This document shows positions 15,036 through 22,247 of a stretch of 22,247 nt of DNA, one piece after another. The notes beneath the pieces were generated by a model. The model searched no databases, had not been told where the DNA came from, and worked only from the letters and a program-made list of their open reading frames with translations. The position numbers and the translations under genes were made by a program. This stretch comes from an uncultured Eubacteriales bacterium (lineage in GTDB: Bacteria; Bacillota; Clostridia; Oscillospirales; Oscillospiraceae), in NCBI GenBank assembly GCA_902465435.1, contig CABQNH010000032.1:1-22247 (forward strand), read 5' to 3'. The first letter of the stretch is position 1, and every line of letters begins with the position of its first letter.

Positions 15036-15749
15036 ATGCAAAACAAAAAACGCGGTTTCCTGCGTTTTGTAAAGGAGAAGGGCTATTACATAGTCCTTGG
15101 CCTTTGCGTAATCGCAGTAGGAGCCTCGGGCTATCTGTTTATCAAGACCCAAACGAAGAAACCCACGGAGAATCTCTCCATTCCAAACACCGCCGCGAGC
15201 GCGTCCGGCCGGGCGAGCAGCGAGGCGGACACCCGTCTGCAGACCAGACAGAGCGACCTGCCGGTTCTGAAGCCGGAGGATGAAGCGCCGCAGGCTGTGC
15301 GGCAGCCGACGCAGAGCCTCAAAACGGCCATGCCGGTAGACGGCCAGCTCCTGCTGGGCTATGCGGCCGATCGCCTGGTCTATAACGTGACTACGCAGGA
15401 CTGGCGTACGCACCGCGGTCTGGATCTGAGCGCTGCGGCCGGCGCATCGGTCGCGGCGGCTGCCGACGGCACGGTCTATGCCGTGCTGGACGACGAGGCG
15501 CTCGGCAAGACGGTCGTTCTGCGTCACGCCGACGGCTATACGACCCACTATTCCAATCTTTCCGACGAGGTGCTTGTCGCCGTCGGGCAGGAGGTGACCT
15601 GCGGCACGGCGCTCGGTACGGTCGGGCAGACCGCGCTGGTGGAGGTCGGCAGCGAGCCGCATCTGCACTTTGAGGTTTACCGCAACAATGTGCCGCAGGA
15701 CCCGGCGGAATTTTTGAAAATGCAGCAGACTGCCGCAGCAAACGATTGA
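15036..15749 (+). CDS. spoIIQ: M23 peptidase, probable SpoIIQ (forespore-engulfment channel)
   Basis: 237 residues: a short cytoplasmic N-terminus, one membrane segment (about 18-36), a Ser/Ala/Gln-rich linker, then a LytM/M23 domain (about 98-226). The zinc residues are all present: THRGLD (His126, Asp130) and HLHFEV (His209, His211), with His171 in TTHYSNL. The lead-in VYNVTTQDWRTHRGLDLS resembles clostridial SpoIIQ, which unlike the B. subtilis protein keeps an intact active site. SpoIIQ sits in the forespore membrane and joins SpoIIIAH to form the channel between forespore and mother cell. The ATG at 15036 follows GGAGG. I found no convincing forespore sigma-factor promoter. An ordinary M23 envelope endopeptidase is the alternative. 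Confidence 0.75.
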   Translation: MQNKKRGFLRFVKEKGYYIVLGLCVIAVGASGYLFIKTQTKKPTENLSIPNTAASASGRASSEADTRLQTRQSDLPVLKPEDEAPQAVRQPTQSLKTAMPVDGQLLLGYAADRLVYNVTTQDWRTHRGLDLSAAAGASVAAAADGTVYAVLDDEALGKTVVLRHADGYTTHYSNLSDEVLVAVGQEVTCGTALGTVGQTALVEVGSEPHLHFEVYRNNVPQDPAEFLKMQQTAAAND

Positions 15750-15774
15750 CAAACGTCCGTCCGGCGTGTATAAT
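15746..15774 (+). promoter_or_regulatory. Consensus promoter of the TPP riboswitch-thiT unit
   Basis: A perfect TTGACA (15746-15751), a 17-base spacer and a perfect TATAAT (15769-15774). The -35 box overlaps the stop codon (TGA, 15747-15749) of the upstream peptidase gene, so the two genes are packed without any spacer. Confidence 0.9.
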
Positions 15775-15789
15775 GTCCCTACAATCCAA

Positions 15790-15889
15790 TAACCGCAGGG
15801 GCGCTGACGCAAGTCGGCTGAGATTGAGGATAGTGCTTCTCAGGTCACCTTGAACCTGATCCGGGTAATGCCGGCGTAGGAAGCAGTTT
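15790..15889 (+). promoter_or_regulatory. TPP (thiamine pyrophosphate) riboswitch
   Basis: The THI-box signatures are present in order: GGGGCGC near 15798, GGCTGAGA (15816-15823), a variable P3 hairpin, then TGAACCTGAT (15851-15860) and CCGGGTAATGCCGGCGTAGG (15861-15880), followed by AAGCAG closing P1. The element begins about eight bases after the predicted start. Bound TPP should favour the terminator that follows and so repress the thiamine transporter gene. Confidence 0.96.
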
Positions 15890-15907
15890 GAAGTATGACG
15901 TCTTTCT

Positions 15908-15943
15908 GCACCTTGCCGCATTCCGGCAGGGTGCGGATTTTTT
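15908..15943 (+). terminator. Riboswitch-controlled terminator before thiT
   Basis: GCACCTTGCCG (15908-15918) and CGGCAGGGTGC (15924-15934) form an 11-bp stem with loop CATTC, followed by GGATTTTTT. It stands between the TPP aptamer and the thiT ribosome-binding site, the standard layout for transcriptional attenuation. Confidence 0.92.
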
Positions 15944-15958
15944 AGGGAGGAATCATTT

Positions 15959-16525
15959 ATGAACAAGAAATCATCCTCGTATCTTGCGCTGCGCGCGCTC
16001 TGCGAAGGCGCGATTTTCGTCGCGCTGGCGCAGGTCCTCGGCTACATAAAGCTTGCGCGGCTGGCCAACGGCGGCTCCATCACGCTCATCATGCTGCCGA
16101 TCTTCGTTTACTGCTCCCGCTGGGGCTTTGCCAAGGGCATGCTCGCCGCGTTTGCGCTCTCGGTGCTGCAGCTTTTTGACGGCGGCGGCTTTTCCATCGG
16201 CTGGCAGTCCATTCTCGGCGACTATATTCTGGCCTATTCGGCGCTGGGTCTTGCCGGACTGTTCCACAATCTGCGCTACGGCTATTTCTGGGGCACGATC
16301 GTCGGCTCGCTTGCACGTTTTCTGGTGCACTATGTTACGGGCGCGACTCTCTGGGGCATTTATATGCCGGATCGGTTCCTCGGCATGAAGATGACCAGCC
16401 CGTGGATCTATTCCGCGCTGTATAACGGCAGTTATATGCTGCCGTGCATGCTCGTTTGCCTTGTCGTCGGCGTTGCCTACTGGACGCCGCTTCAGCGCTA
16501 CCTCACCGGAAAGGATATCCGCTGA
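15959..16525 (+). CDS. thiT: Energy-coupling factor thiamine transporter S component ThiT
   Basis: 188 residues with six membrane helices. ThiT binds thiamine with high affinity and works with the shared ECF module (EcfA, EcfA' and EcfT), whose genes are not in this window. The loop LANGGSITLIMLPIFVY (35-51) and the region VHYVTGATLWGIY (123-135) with His124 and Trp132, together with Asn156 (SALYNGSY), correspond in place and kind to thiamine contacts known from the L. lactis protein. The first helix carries the small-residue pattern used to dock on EcfT (AIFVALAQ). GGGAGGAAT precedes the ATG. Control by the TPP riboswitch directly upstream confirms the substrate. It ends with its own terminator. 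Confidence 0.95.
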   Translation: MNKKSSSYLALRALCEGAIFVALAQVLGYIKLARLANGGSITLIMLPIFVYCSRWGFAKGMLAAFALSVLQLFDGGGFSIGWQSILGDYILAYSALGLAGLFHNLRYGYFWGTIVGSLARFLVHYVTGATLWGIYMPDRFLGMKMTSPWIYSALYNGSYMLPCMLVCLVVGVAYWTPLQRYLTGKDIR

Positions 16526-16552
16526 CAGACTTCAAGACGGTTTGAAGGACAG

Positions 16553-16603
16553 GGGAGCCTTTGAATTTTCTCTCTGTGGGAAAAATTCAGAGGCTCCCTT
16601 TTT
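16553..16603 (+). terminator. Terminator of thiT
   Basis: A long stem GGGAGCCT-TTGAATTTT (16553-16569) pairs with AAAAATTCA-G-AGGCTCCC (about 16581-16598) and runs into TTTTT. It starts 28 bases after the thiT stop and separates the thiamine unit from the next promoter. Confidence 0.9.
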
Positions 16604-16627
16604 GACCCTTCGGTCGAAAAAAAGTCC

Positions 16628-16656
16628 TTGACTTCTGTTTTTTCCCCGTCTATAAT
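16628..16656 (+). promoter_or_regulatory. Promoter of the cobalamin riboswitch and surface-protein unit
   Basis: TTGACT (16628-16633), a 17-base spacer and a perfect TATAAT (16651-16656). Predicted start near 16663, about 20 bases before the aptamer. Confidence 0.88.
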
Positions 16657-16682
16657 GAAATCGAAAAGTGAATATCGGCTGC

Positions 16683-16919
16683 TTACAGAGACCGTATGTA
16701 CGCAAAGGCCGCCCCGGCGGTCAGGCATACGGGTAAACAAGGGAACGGGGATTAGTACCCCGGGCGGAGCTTCGGCTCCTTGGATGACCGTCGCTGTGAG
16801 CGTTGAGGCTGCTGTCCGTCGGCGAAAGCCGGTCATTGGGAAAAGCTCCTGAGAAGGCAGGGCGGCAGACGTGGGGGAGGAAGCTCCTCCGGATACGCAA
16901 CTCAGAAGACCTACTGTGA
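16683..16919 (+). promoter_or_regulatory. Cobalamin (B12) riboswitch
   Basis: The conserved core blocks of the cobalamin class occur in the right order. AAGGGAA (16739-16745) is followed by a GGGG...CCCC hairpin, GACCGTCGCTGTGAGCG (about 16786-16802), GCCGGTCATTGGGAA (16828-16842, equivalent to the usual GCCACTGGGAA) and GAGAAGGC (16851-16858). A variable hairpin GGGGAGGAAGCTCCTCC comes next, then TACGCAACTCAGAAGACC (16894-16911, equivalent to GACGCAAGTCAGGAGACC). The closing P1 helix pairs 16683-16688 with 16914-16919. A terminator-like hairpin follows at 16943. Ligand binding should reduce expression of the surface protein downstream when B12 is plentiful. Some positions depart from the consensus (ATTGGG for ACTGGG), but the assembly is unmistakable. 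Confidence 0.92.
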
Positions 16920-16942
16920 ACGCATACACAAATTGCCCGAAT

Positions 16943-16985
16943 CGGTTGTGGGATAGGTGCGCCCTATCTTGCAGCCGTATTTTTT
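16943..16985 (+). terminator. Terminator of the cobalamin riboswitch (expression platform)
   Basis: GATAGG (16952-16957) pairs with CCTATC (16963-16968), extended outward by TG/CA and CGG/CCG. The stem is followed by TATTTTTT ending at 16985. Its place, 24 bases after the aptamer, fits a B12-induced stop to transcription. Confidence 0.75.
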
Positions 16986-17507
16986 ATGCCCGTATTCGGC
17001 TTGATTCCCCCTTGCCGATTCGGGGAGTCTCTGAAAACCGATGTCCCCTGCGGCGGAGAAACGGTTTTGGATTTGGGAAACCGGAAGGACATCCCCGTCC
17101 GCCTGTGTTTTCCGAACCACGGTCTGAAAAGACCGGAAAAAACGCTTGCCGACCGCGCTTGTCGGGTTTGTCAGAGACCCCTTGGATATGCCATCTCTTA
17201 TCCCCCAAACCCCATGGCACGGCGCGTGTTTTCCCCAACGCGCACCGTGCCGCCCCTTTGTCTCCCCGCTGTGCGGTGTGATCCTGCCTGCTTGCCGAGA
17301 AATCGGCATGGGAAATACGGAAGCCTCTGGCTCCCTCTCCTGCGGCGGACCGAGGAGCGTTTCCGTCAGCACATCGGTTTGAAAAATCAGAAGGGCACTT
17401 TGTGCTCCTGCGTTTTTCAAATTTCGATTTGACGAAAAAGTGTCTGCAGTCCTCCCATGAGGATGGAATCGGCGGTTCCTAAATAAAATTCAGAAAGGAA
17501 TTATTTC
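16986..17507 (+). other. 522-nt structured leader between riboswitch terminator and surface-protein gene
   Basis: No credible gene is seen here; short open frames on both strands lack ribosome-binding sites and family-like sequence. At least two substantial hairpins occur. One is GGCACGG (17216-17222) with CCGTGCC (17245-17251), plus an inner CGCG/CGCG pair. The other is TTTGAAAAA (17378-17386) with TTTTTCAAA (17413-17421), enclosing a GCAC-TTT-GTGC hairpin. A palindromic CGGTCT-GAAA-AGACCG lies near 17120-17136. The ribosome-binding site of the next gene, AGAAAGGA, lies at the very end. Confidence 0.5.
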
Positions 17508-20500
17508 ATGAAGAGACGAATTCTGAGCCTGCTTCTGGCTGCGGCTCTTGTGCTGAGCGTGCTCCCGACGGCGTTTGCCGCCGCGTGCAGCATCAGCGTG
17601 ACCGCGCCGACGCCCGATCCGATCCAGACGGGCGCATTGTATGAGGTCGCCATGAAGGAAATCTTCAAGGATAGCTCCGGCCACACGATGACCTATGCCT
17701 TGAAGGAAAACTATGGCGACAAGATTTACATCAAAAACGATCAACTGGAGTTCACGACCCCGACTGCGGGCGAGTATGCCATTGGCATTATCGCGACCTG
17801 CGCCGAGGGAGAGACGGCGGAAGCCACGGTGAACGTGACCGTCGAGGCAGCAGCCGACGGCGAGGACAGACAGTACGGCTATGACGAGACGCCGCAGCAG
17901 AGCGTGCGCGTTTACGTCACGGTCTCCAACGACGGCGTGCCGGTGATCGGCAACGACGAGGAGATGACTGCGTTGGCGCATGTTGCGGTCGACGTGCCGT
18001 ATTTTTCGCTGGCGGAATATGACAGCTTCTTTGCAGACTTCGAGCGTTACCACACGGAGAACGGCAAGGGCGGCTACATTGACGCAGAGGTTGTGGAGCG
18101 CCCGACGCTTCTCCATCTGTACATTTACCTGCTCGAGCGCTACTATATTGGCCTGCCTGCCGATCAATGCGGCATCAGCAGCGCAAACTCCGACCTGTTT
18201 AACGGCGATCACAGCGGCGAGCTTTATGACATTCTCGGCAACACGCTGGAGAACAACGGCACGGCGCTGACGATCAGCGGTTCGGCGACCTCCATGTATA
18301 TGCAGCAGTTCTGGGGACACGATGAAAACCTCATGTATTACCGCAACCACGTCTATCCCCTGATGGATGCAGGCTGGGGCGCAACGGCGGACTACATCCT
18401 CCTGTCGGATAACGATACGGTCGATCTTGCCATGTTCTCCAACTGGTCCTTCTGGCAGTCCGGCGCGTTCGCCTGCTTCGATCAGGACGAATACACCGTC
18501 AACCTCGGGGATGCGCTGAGCTTCCGGACGCTGAAGTATGATACAAAGTCCGTTGCGGACGGCGGCACGGAGACCACGGATCCGATCAGCGGTCTGACGG
18601 TCACCTGCTATGACGAAACCCGGAAAAACCCCGCTCCGTTCCCGATTGCGGAGGGCGCGGACGAGGGCAGCTACACCTGCACCTTTGAAAAGCCGGGCGT
18701 TTATTACCTGATGGCCATCGATCCGAACTGCGCGTCGGAGAATGCTGCCTACGCACCGGCAACGGCCAAGGTCATTGTCAACCATGACTGCGTTTGGGAC
18801 GAAGGTACGGTCACGACCGCCGCGACCTGCACGCAGCCCGGCGTGAAGACCTATACCTGCACGCTCTGCGATGCAACGCGGACCGAAGAGATCCCGGCGA
18901 CCGGCCATAACTATGGCACGGGCGGCGTCTGCACGGTCTGCGGCGCGAAGGTGGGCTATCTGTCCGCGCTGCGTCTGTCGGCCTTCTCCAGCTCCGGCGA
19001 CTATACACTGACGCCTGTCTTTGACGCGGCTGCAAACGAATACCGCGTTGCCATTCCCGATGCGGACGGCATGAACGCCTACCTTTGGGCGACGCTCTCC
19101 GACGACGCACCGGAAAACGCTACGATTACCGCAAGCTGGACCAACCTTTACAACGGCAAGACGCAGACCACGACCATCACCTCCGGAAAGACGTCGGGTC
19201 AGCGCCTTGCAAACTTCTCCCGCGATGCAAGGACCAATACCGTTACGCTGACGGTCGGCGTCAGCGGCGATACCCAGACCTATACGCTTACCTCTTTCCG
19301 CACGCCCACGCTTTCGGCGCTGTCTGTGACCGGCGCGCGGATGAACGAAACCTTCTCCTATAAGACGAAGGCATATACCATTGACACGGTTGCAGACGCC
19401 ATCATCATTTCGGCAACGCCCTACAGCGAGGATTACACCGTGACCTATAACGGTGCAGCTTCCGGCGAGTGGACGCTGCAGGACGGCGAAAACGTCATGA
19501 CCGTCGTCGTGTCCAACGCAGACGGCCTGCAATGCGAATATACCGTCACTGCGGTCAAGCATCCGCCCCGCACGCTTCGCGCAGCGCTGGAGCCGGCAGG
19601 CGCGCTGCTTTTGCTGATCGACTCCTTCAACGATCGCATCCTGCCGAATGAGGACGGTACCTATACGCTGATGGACGGCGCAAGCTATACCTATACGGTT
19701 ACGGCAAAGGGCTATATCGGCCAGTCCGGCACCCTGAAGGCCAGCAAAGAGAACACTGTGCTCAAGGTCACGCTGACGGCGGCGGAAGAGAATCCGGCGA
19801 TCGACCCGACCATCACGGGCGACTGGGTCAACTTCCGCAACGGTGAGGATCACATCGGCGTTACGAATGCGAGAACGCCCTACACCTCGGAGGACAGCGA
19901 GCTTCTGTGGGCGGCGAAGTACGGCACCGGCTGGGCCGCGGCGCCCGGCTCTCCGATCCTTGTGGACGGCGACCTTATCACCTACACGGGCAGCACCATC
20001 AAGCGTCTCGATGTGAACACCGGTAAGGTGCTTGCCGAGGGCACGATGGCAGGCTCCTCCAGCTTCTCCATTAACCCGGCGACCTATGCCGACGGCATGA
20101 TCTTTGTCGGCCTGTCTGGCGGCAAGATTCAGGCGTTCAACGCCAAGACGCTCGAATCTCTGTGGATCTACACCGATAAGCTCGGCGGCCAGCCGAACAC
20201 CTCGCCGACCTATAAGGATGGCTACATCTACGTCGGCTTCTGGAACGGCGAAAGCAAGCCTGGCAACTTTGTCGCGATCAGCGTCACGGACGAGGATCCG
20301 ACCCAAACGAACGAAGAGAAGCTTGCCTCCTGGAGCTATGCCTGCAACGGCGGCTTCTACTGGGCGGGTGCCTATGTGACGGATAAGCTCTGCATCGTCG
20401 GCACGGACGACGGCTCCGGCGAGGGCGATTATATCAATACCTCTGCGCTGCTCGTCTTCGACCGCGCGACGGGTACGCTGCTCGATTCGCACTACGGCTG

Positions 20501-22247
20501 CAGCGGCGATATCCGCTCTAATGTTTCGCATGACCCGCAGTCGGATCGCGTGTTCTTCACGTCCAAGGGCGGCTACCTCTATAACGCAAAGATCGACTGG
20601 GAAACCGGCAAGATCGAGGATTTCAAGTCCTTCGCGCTGACAGACGCAGAGGGCTATACCAGCGAGCAAAAGCCGGGTGCGATCATGTCCACCTGCACGC
20701 CGTCTGTTTATAACGGACGCATTTACCTCGGCGTTTCCGGCAACAAGGGTCAGTTTTCCAAGGACGGCGGCCACTGCATCGAGGTCATTGACCTTGACGT
20801 GGGTACCGGCGAGATGACGCAGGCCTACTCCTACGGCATTGTCGGCTATCCGCAGACCTCTGCTATGGTTTCGACGGCTTATGAGAATGAGGACTTCGAC
20901 GGCGACGGCGTTGCGGACGGCTATGTCTTTGTCTATCTGCCGTATAACTACACGCCCGGCGGCATTTCCGTCCTGATGGATCGCCCGGGTCAGACCAAGG
21001 CCAAGACGGCGACCAACGAGGGCTACAGTGAGATCTTTACCCCGGTAAGCCCGCTGGCGCAGTACTGCATCTGCTCCACCATCGCGGACAGCACCGGCAC
21101 GATCTATTATAAGAACGACTCCTGCTATATGATGGCCATTACCTCGCGCATTGAGGGAATCCAGGTCGTTCAGAAGCCGAACAAGCTGGACTACAACAAT
21201 GAGACGTTCGATCCCACCGGGATGCAGGTTGTCGCATTGCTGGCAAACGGCCTGACGCGTGACGTTACCGACTATGTGACATGGCAGGAGGAGTCGATCT
21301 CCGCCGACCAGACCAGCATTACGCTCAGCTACACCTACGGCTTTGACAATGCAAACTATGGCCTGAAAACCAAGACGACCGAGCTGCAGCTTGAGAAGGT
21401 GAAATTCGCCGATGTGGAGCTGCTGGCACAGGCAGGCGCATTCTTCTTTGCGCCGACGACCGTAACCGTATCCGCCGATCTGAGCGACCGCTACGGCTTT
21501 ACGGATAAGATCAGCAAGTATGAGGGCGTCTCCGCGCTCGACGCGCTGCTCCGCGCACATGAACTGATCTTCGGCGAGGACTTCACAAAGGAGACCGCAG
21601 CCGACTACCTTGCCGTCGATGCAAACGGCTATATCACGAAGATCTTCGCAGAAGAGACCTCTAACTGCAGCTTTGCCGTGAACGATCTGTTCCCGACGAA
21701 GGACACTGCGTCCTCCTATGGCGGCTACGAGGGCTATCTGATCGTGGACTGCCCGATCCAGACAGGCGACAGCGTGAACTTCTTCCTCTATCAGGATACT
21801 TCCATGAGCACCGATCTTTACACCTTCTATATGAAGGACGGCAAGGTCGTGCGCAGCATCGAACAGGCAGCGGGCGTGCCGTTCGAATTGACCGTTCGCG
21901 GTTATATGTTCGGATGGACGGGCTACAACTATAAGAGCTACGACGACGTCGTTGCCGATACGAACAACACCGTTGCGGCTGAGGGTTCCCAGCTTGCGAT
22001 TGTGAACCCGGGAACCGGCGAGCTGACGAAGCTTGCAGATGCGGTTACGGATGAAAACGGCAAGGTCACTCTGACGCTTGACGAGGGCGATTATCTCCTC
22101 GTAGCCTGCGGTGGAGAAAACGCCAGCTATCCGAATGTTCTGACGCTCCTGCGCGTGCACTGCGTAAGTACGGAACCGAAGCTTGACGAGAACATCTCCG
22201 TCGGTCAGCAGCTCTTCTTGGAGAACGATCTGACGATCAACTTCCGT
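17508..22247 (+). CDS. Giant secreted surface protein, putative B12-regulated corrinoid-binding protein (3' end beyond window)
   Basis: Open from an ATG at 17508 (AGAAAGGA upstream) for 1580 codons with no stop before the window end. Residues 1-24 are a signal peptide (KRR, hydrophobic core, AFA). An Ig-like stretch follows (27-125). Residues about 132-330 resemble DUF4430 (transcobalamin-like), with LMYYRNHVYPLM (275-286), GATADYILL and a Trp-rich end. A Cys-rich ribbon is at 425-484. Two cadherin-like beta-sandwiches span about 484-685. A PQQ/BamB-like beta-propeller spans about 773-1213, with repeated GxIYVG and LWxxxT-type strands. A Big_3-like Ig domain covers 1215-1300. A second DUF4430-like domain lies at about 1302-1450, with YEGVSALDALLRAH (1338-1351), GYITKI and TGDSVNFFLY. 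Any wall anchor would be downstream of the window. The B12 riboswitch and transcobalamin-like domains together suggest corrinoid capture at the cell surface; that role is inference. Confidence 0.88.
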   Translation, partial: MKRRILSLLLAAALVLSVLPTAFAAACSISVTAPTPDPIQTGALYEVAMKEIFKDSSGHTMTYALKENYGDKIYIKNDQLEFTTPTAGEYAIGIIATCAEGETAEATVNVTVEAAADGEDRQYGYDETPQQSVRVYVTVSNDGVPVIGNDEEMTALAHVAVDVPYFSLAEYDSFFADFERYHTENGKGGYIDAEVVERPTLLHLYIYLLERYYIGLPADQCGISSANSDLFNGDHSGELYDILGNTLENNGTALTISGSATSMYMQQFWGHDENLMYYRNHVYPLMDAGWGATADYILLSDNDTVDLAMFSNWSFWQSGAFACFDQDEYTVNLGDALSFRTLKYDTKSVADGGTETTDPISGLTVTCYDETRKNPAPFPIAEGADEGSYTCTFEKPGVYYLMAIDPNCASENAAYAPATAKVIVNHDCVWDEGTVTTAATCTQPGVKTYTCTLCDATRTEEIPATGHNYGTGGVCTVCGAKVGYLSALRLSAFSSSGDYTLTPVFDAAANEYRVAIPDADGMNAYLWATLSDDAPENATITASWTNLYNGKTQTTTITSGKTSGQRLANFSRDARTNTVTLTVGVSGDTQTYTLTSFRTPTLSALSVTGARMNETFSYKTKAYTIDTVADAIIISATPYSEDYTVTYNGAASGEWTLQDGENVMTVVVSNADGLQCEYTVTAVKHPPRTLRAALEPAGALLLLIDSFNDRILPNEDGTYTLMDGASYTYTVTAKGYIGQSGTLKASKENTVLKVTLTAAEENPAIDPTITGDWVNFRNGEDHIGVTNARTPYTSEDSELLWAAKYGTGWAAAPGSPILVDGDLITYTGSTIKRLDVNTGKVLAEGTMAGSSSFSINPATYADGMIFVGLSGGKIQAFNAKTLESLWIYTDKLGGQPNTSPTYKDGYIYVGFWNGESKPGNFVAISVTDEDPTQTNEEKLASWSYACNGGFYWAGAYVTDKLCIVGTDDGSGEGDYINTSALLVFDRATGTLLDSHYGCSGDIRSNVSHDPQSDRVFFTSKGGYLYNAKIDWETGKIEDFKSFALTDAEGYTSEQKPGAIMSTCTPSVYNGRIYLGVSGNKGQFSKDGGHCIEVIDLDVGTGEMTQAYSYGIVGYPQTSAMVSTAYENEDFDGDGVADGYVFVYLPYNYTPGGISVLMDRPGQTKAKTATNEGYSEIFTPVSPLAQYCICSTIADSTGTIYYKNDSCYMMAITSRIEGIQVVQKPNKLDYNNETFDPTGMQVVALLANGLTRDVTDYVTWQEESISADQTSITLSYTYGFDNANYGLKTKTTELQLEKVKFADVELLAQAGAFFFAPTTVTVSADLSDRYGFTDKISKYEGVSALDALLRAHELIFGEDFTKETAADYLAVDANGYITKIFAEETSNCSFAVNDLFPTKDTASSYGGYEGYLIVDCPIQTGDSVNFFLYQDTSMSTDLYTFYMKDGKVVRSIEQAAGVPFELTVRGYMFGWTGYNYKSYDDVVADTNNTVAAEGSQLAIVNPGTGELTKLADAVTDENGKVTLTLDEGDYLLVACGGENASYPNVLTLLRVHCVSTEPKLDENISVGQQLFLENDLTINFR

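Noticed and set aside
16986..17432. Open frames of 148 residues (plus) and 169 residues (minus) in the surface-protein leader
   Set aside because: Neither has a convincing ribosome-binding site, both are rich in Pro, Arg, Cys and Gly without pattern, and they overlap RNA hairpins and the riboswitch terminator.
17490..22160. A 1556-residue open frame on the minus strand opposite the surface-protein gene
   Set aside because: It is the antisense shadow of a GC-rich, codon-biased gene. Its translation is low-complexity in character (many Arg, Val, Ala, His), has no signal peptide or family motifs, whereas the plus strand has a ribosome-binding site, signal peptide and coherent domains.

Overview
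The window looks like chromosome from a spore-forming, anaerobic, fairly GC-rich member of the Clostridia, probably an Oscillospirales/Ruminococcaceae-type gut bacterium. The reasons are the Gram-positive ribosome-binding sites (AGGAGG type), near-consensus housekeeping promoters with 17-base spacers, a SpoIIQ-like forespore peptidase, a Firmicute-type ThiT under a TPP riboswitch, YitT and AI-2E family membrane proteins, and a very large secreted multidomain surface protein. The genus assignment is inference; no marker in the window fixes the species.

Left part (1-8153), all on the minus strand: a tRNA-Ala(GGC) cut at its 3' end, a membrane-anchored metallophosphoesterase, MurA (first committed step of peptidoglycan synthesis), the two-gene NAD-dependent dihydropyrimidine dehydrogenase operon preT-preA (pyrimidine reduction), and two tandem low-molecular-weight protein tyrosine phosphatases. 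The gaps between them hold promoters, terminators, two copies of a structured intergenic repeat, a long unexplained leader in front of preT, and a 107-bp imperfect palindrome.

Middle part (8261-14881): a YitT-family membrane protein, then a tight three-gene cassette (small DUF4358-like lipoprotein, MBOAT O-acyltransferase, DHHW/AlgX-like protein) that probably O-acylates a cell-envelope or exported glycan. A third copy of the intergenic repeat follows, bracketed by two identical GC-rich hairpins. Next come an AI-2E family permease and a small exported protein of unknown function, both on the minus strand.

Right part (15036-22247), all on the plus strand: a SpoIIQ-like M23 peptidase, then a consensus promoter, TPP riboswitch, terminator and thiT (thiamine uptake), then a second strong promoter, a cobalamin (B12) riboswitch and its terminator, a 522-nt leader, and the start of a giant exported protein that runs off the end of the window (at least 1580 residues). 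That protein has two regions resembling the transcobalamin-like DUF4430 domain, a PQQ/BamB-like beta-propeller, Ig-like and cadherin-like modules and a Cys-rich ribbon. Because a B12 riboswitch sits in front of it, the simplest reading is a cell-surface corrinoid-capture protein. This is the most interesting item in the window.
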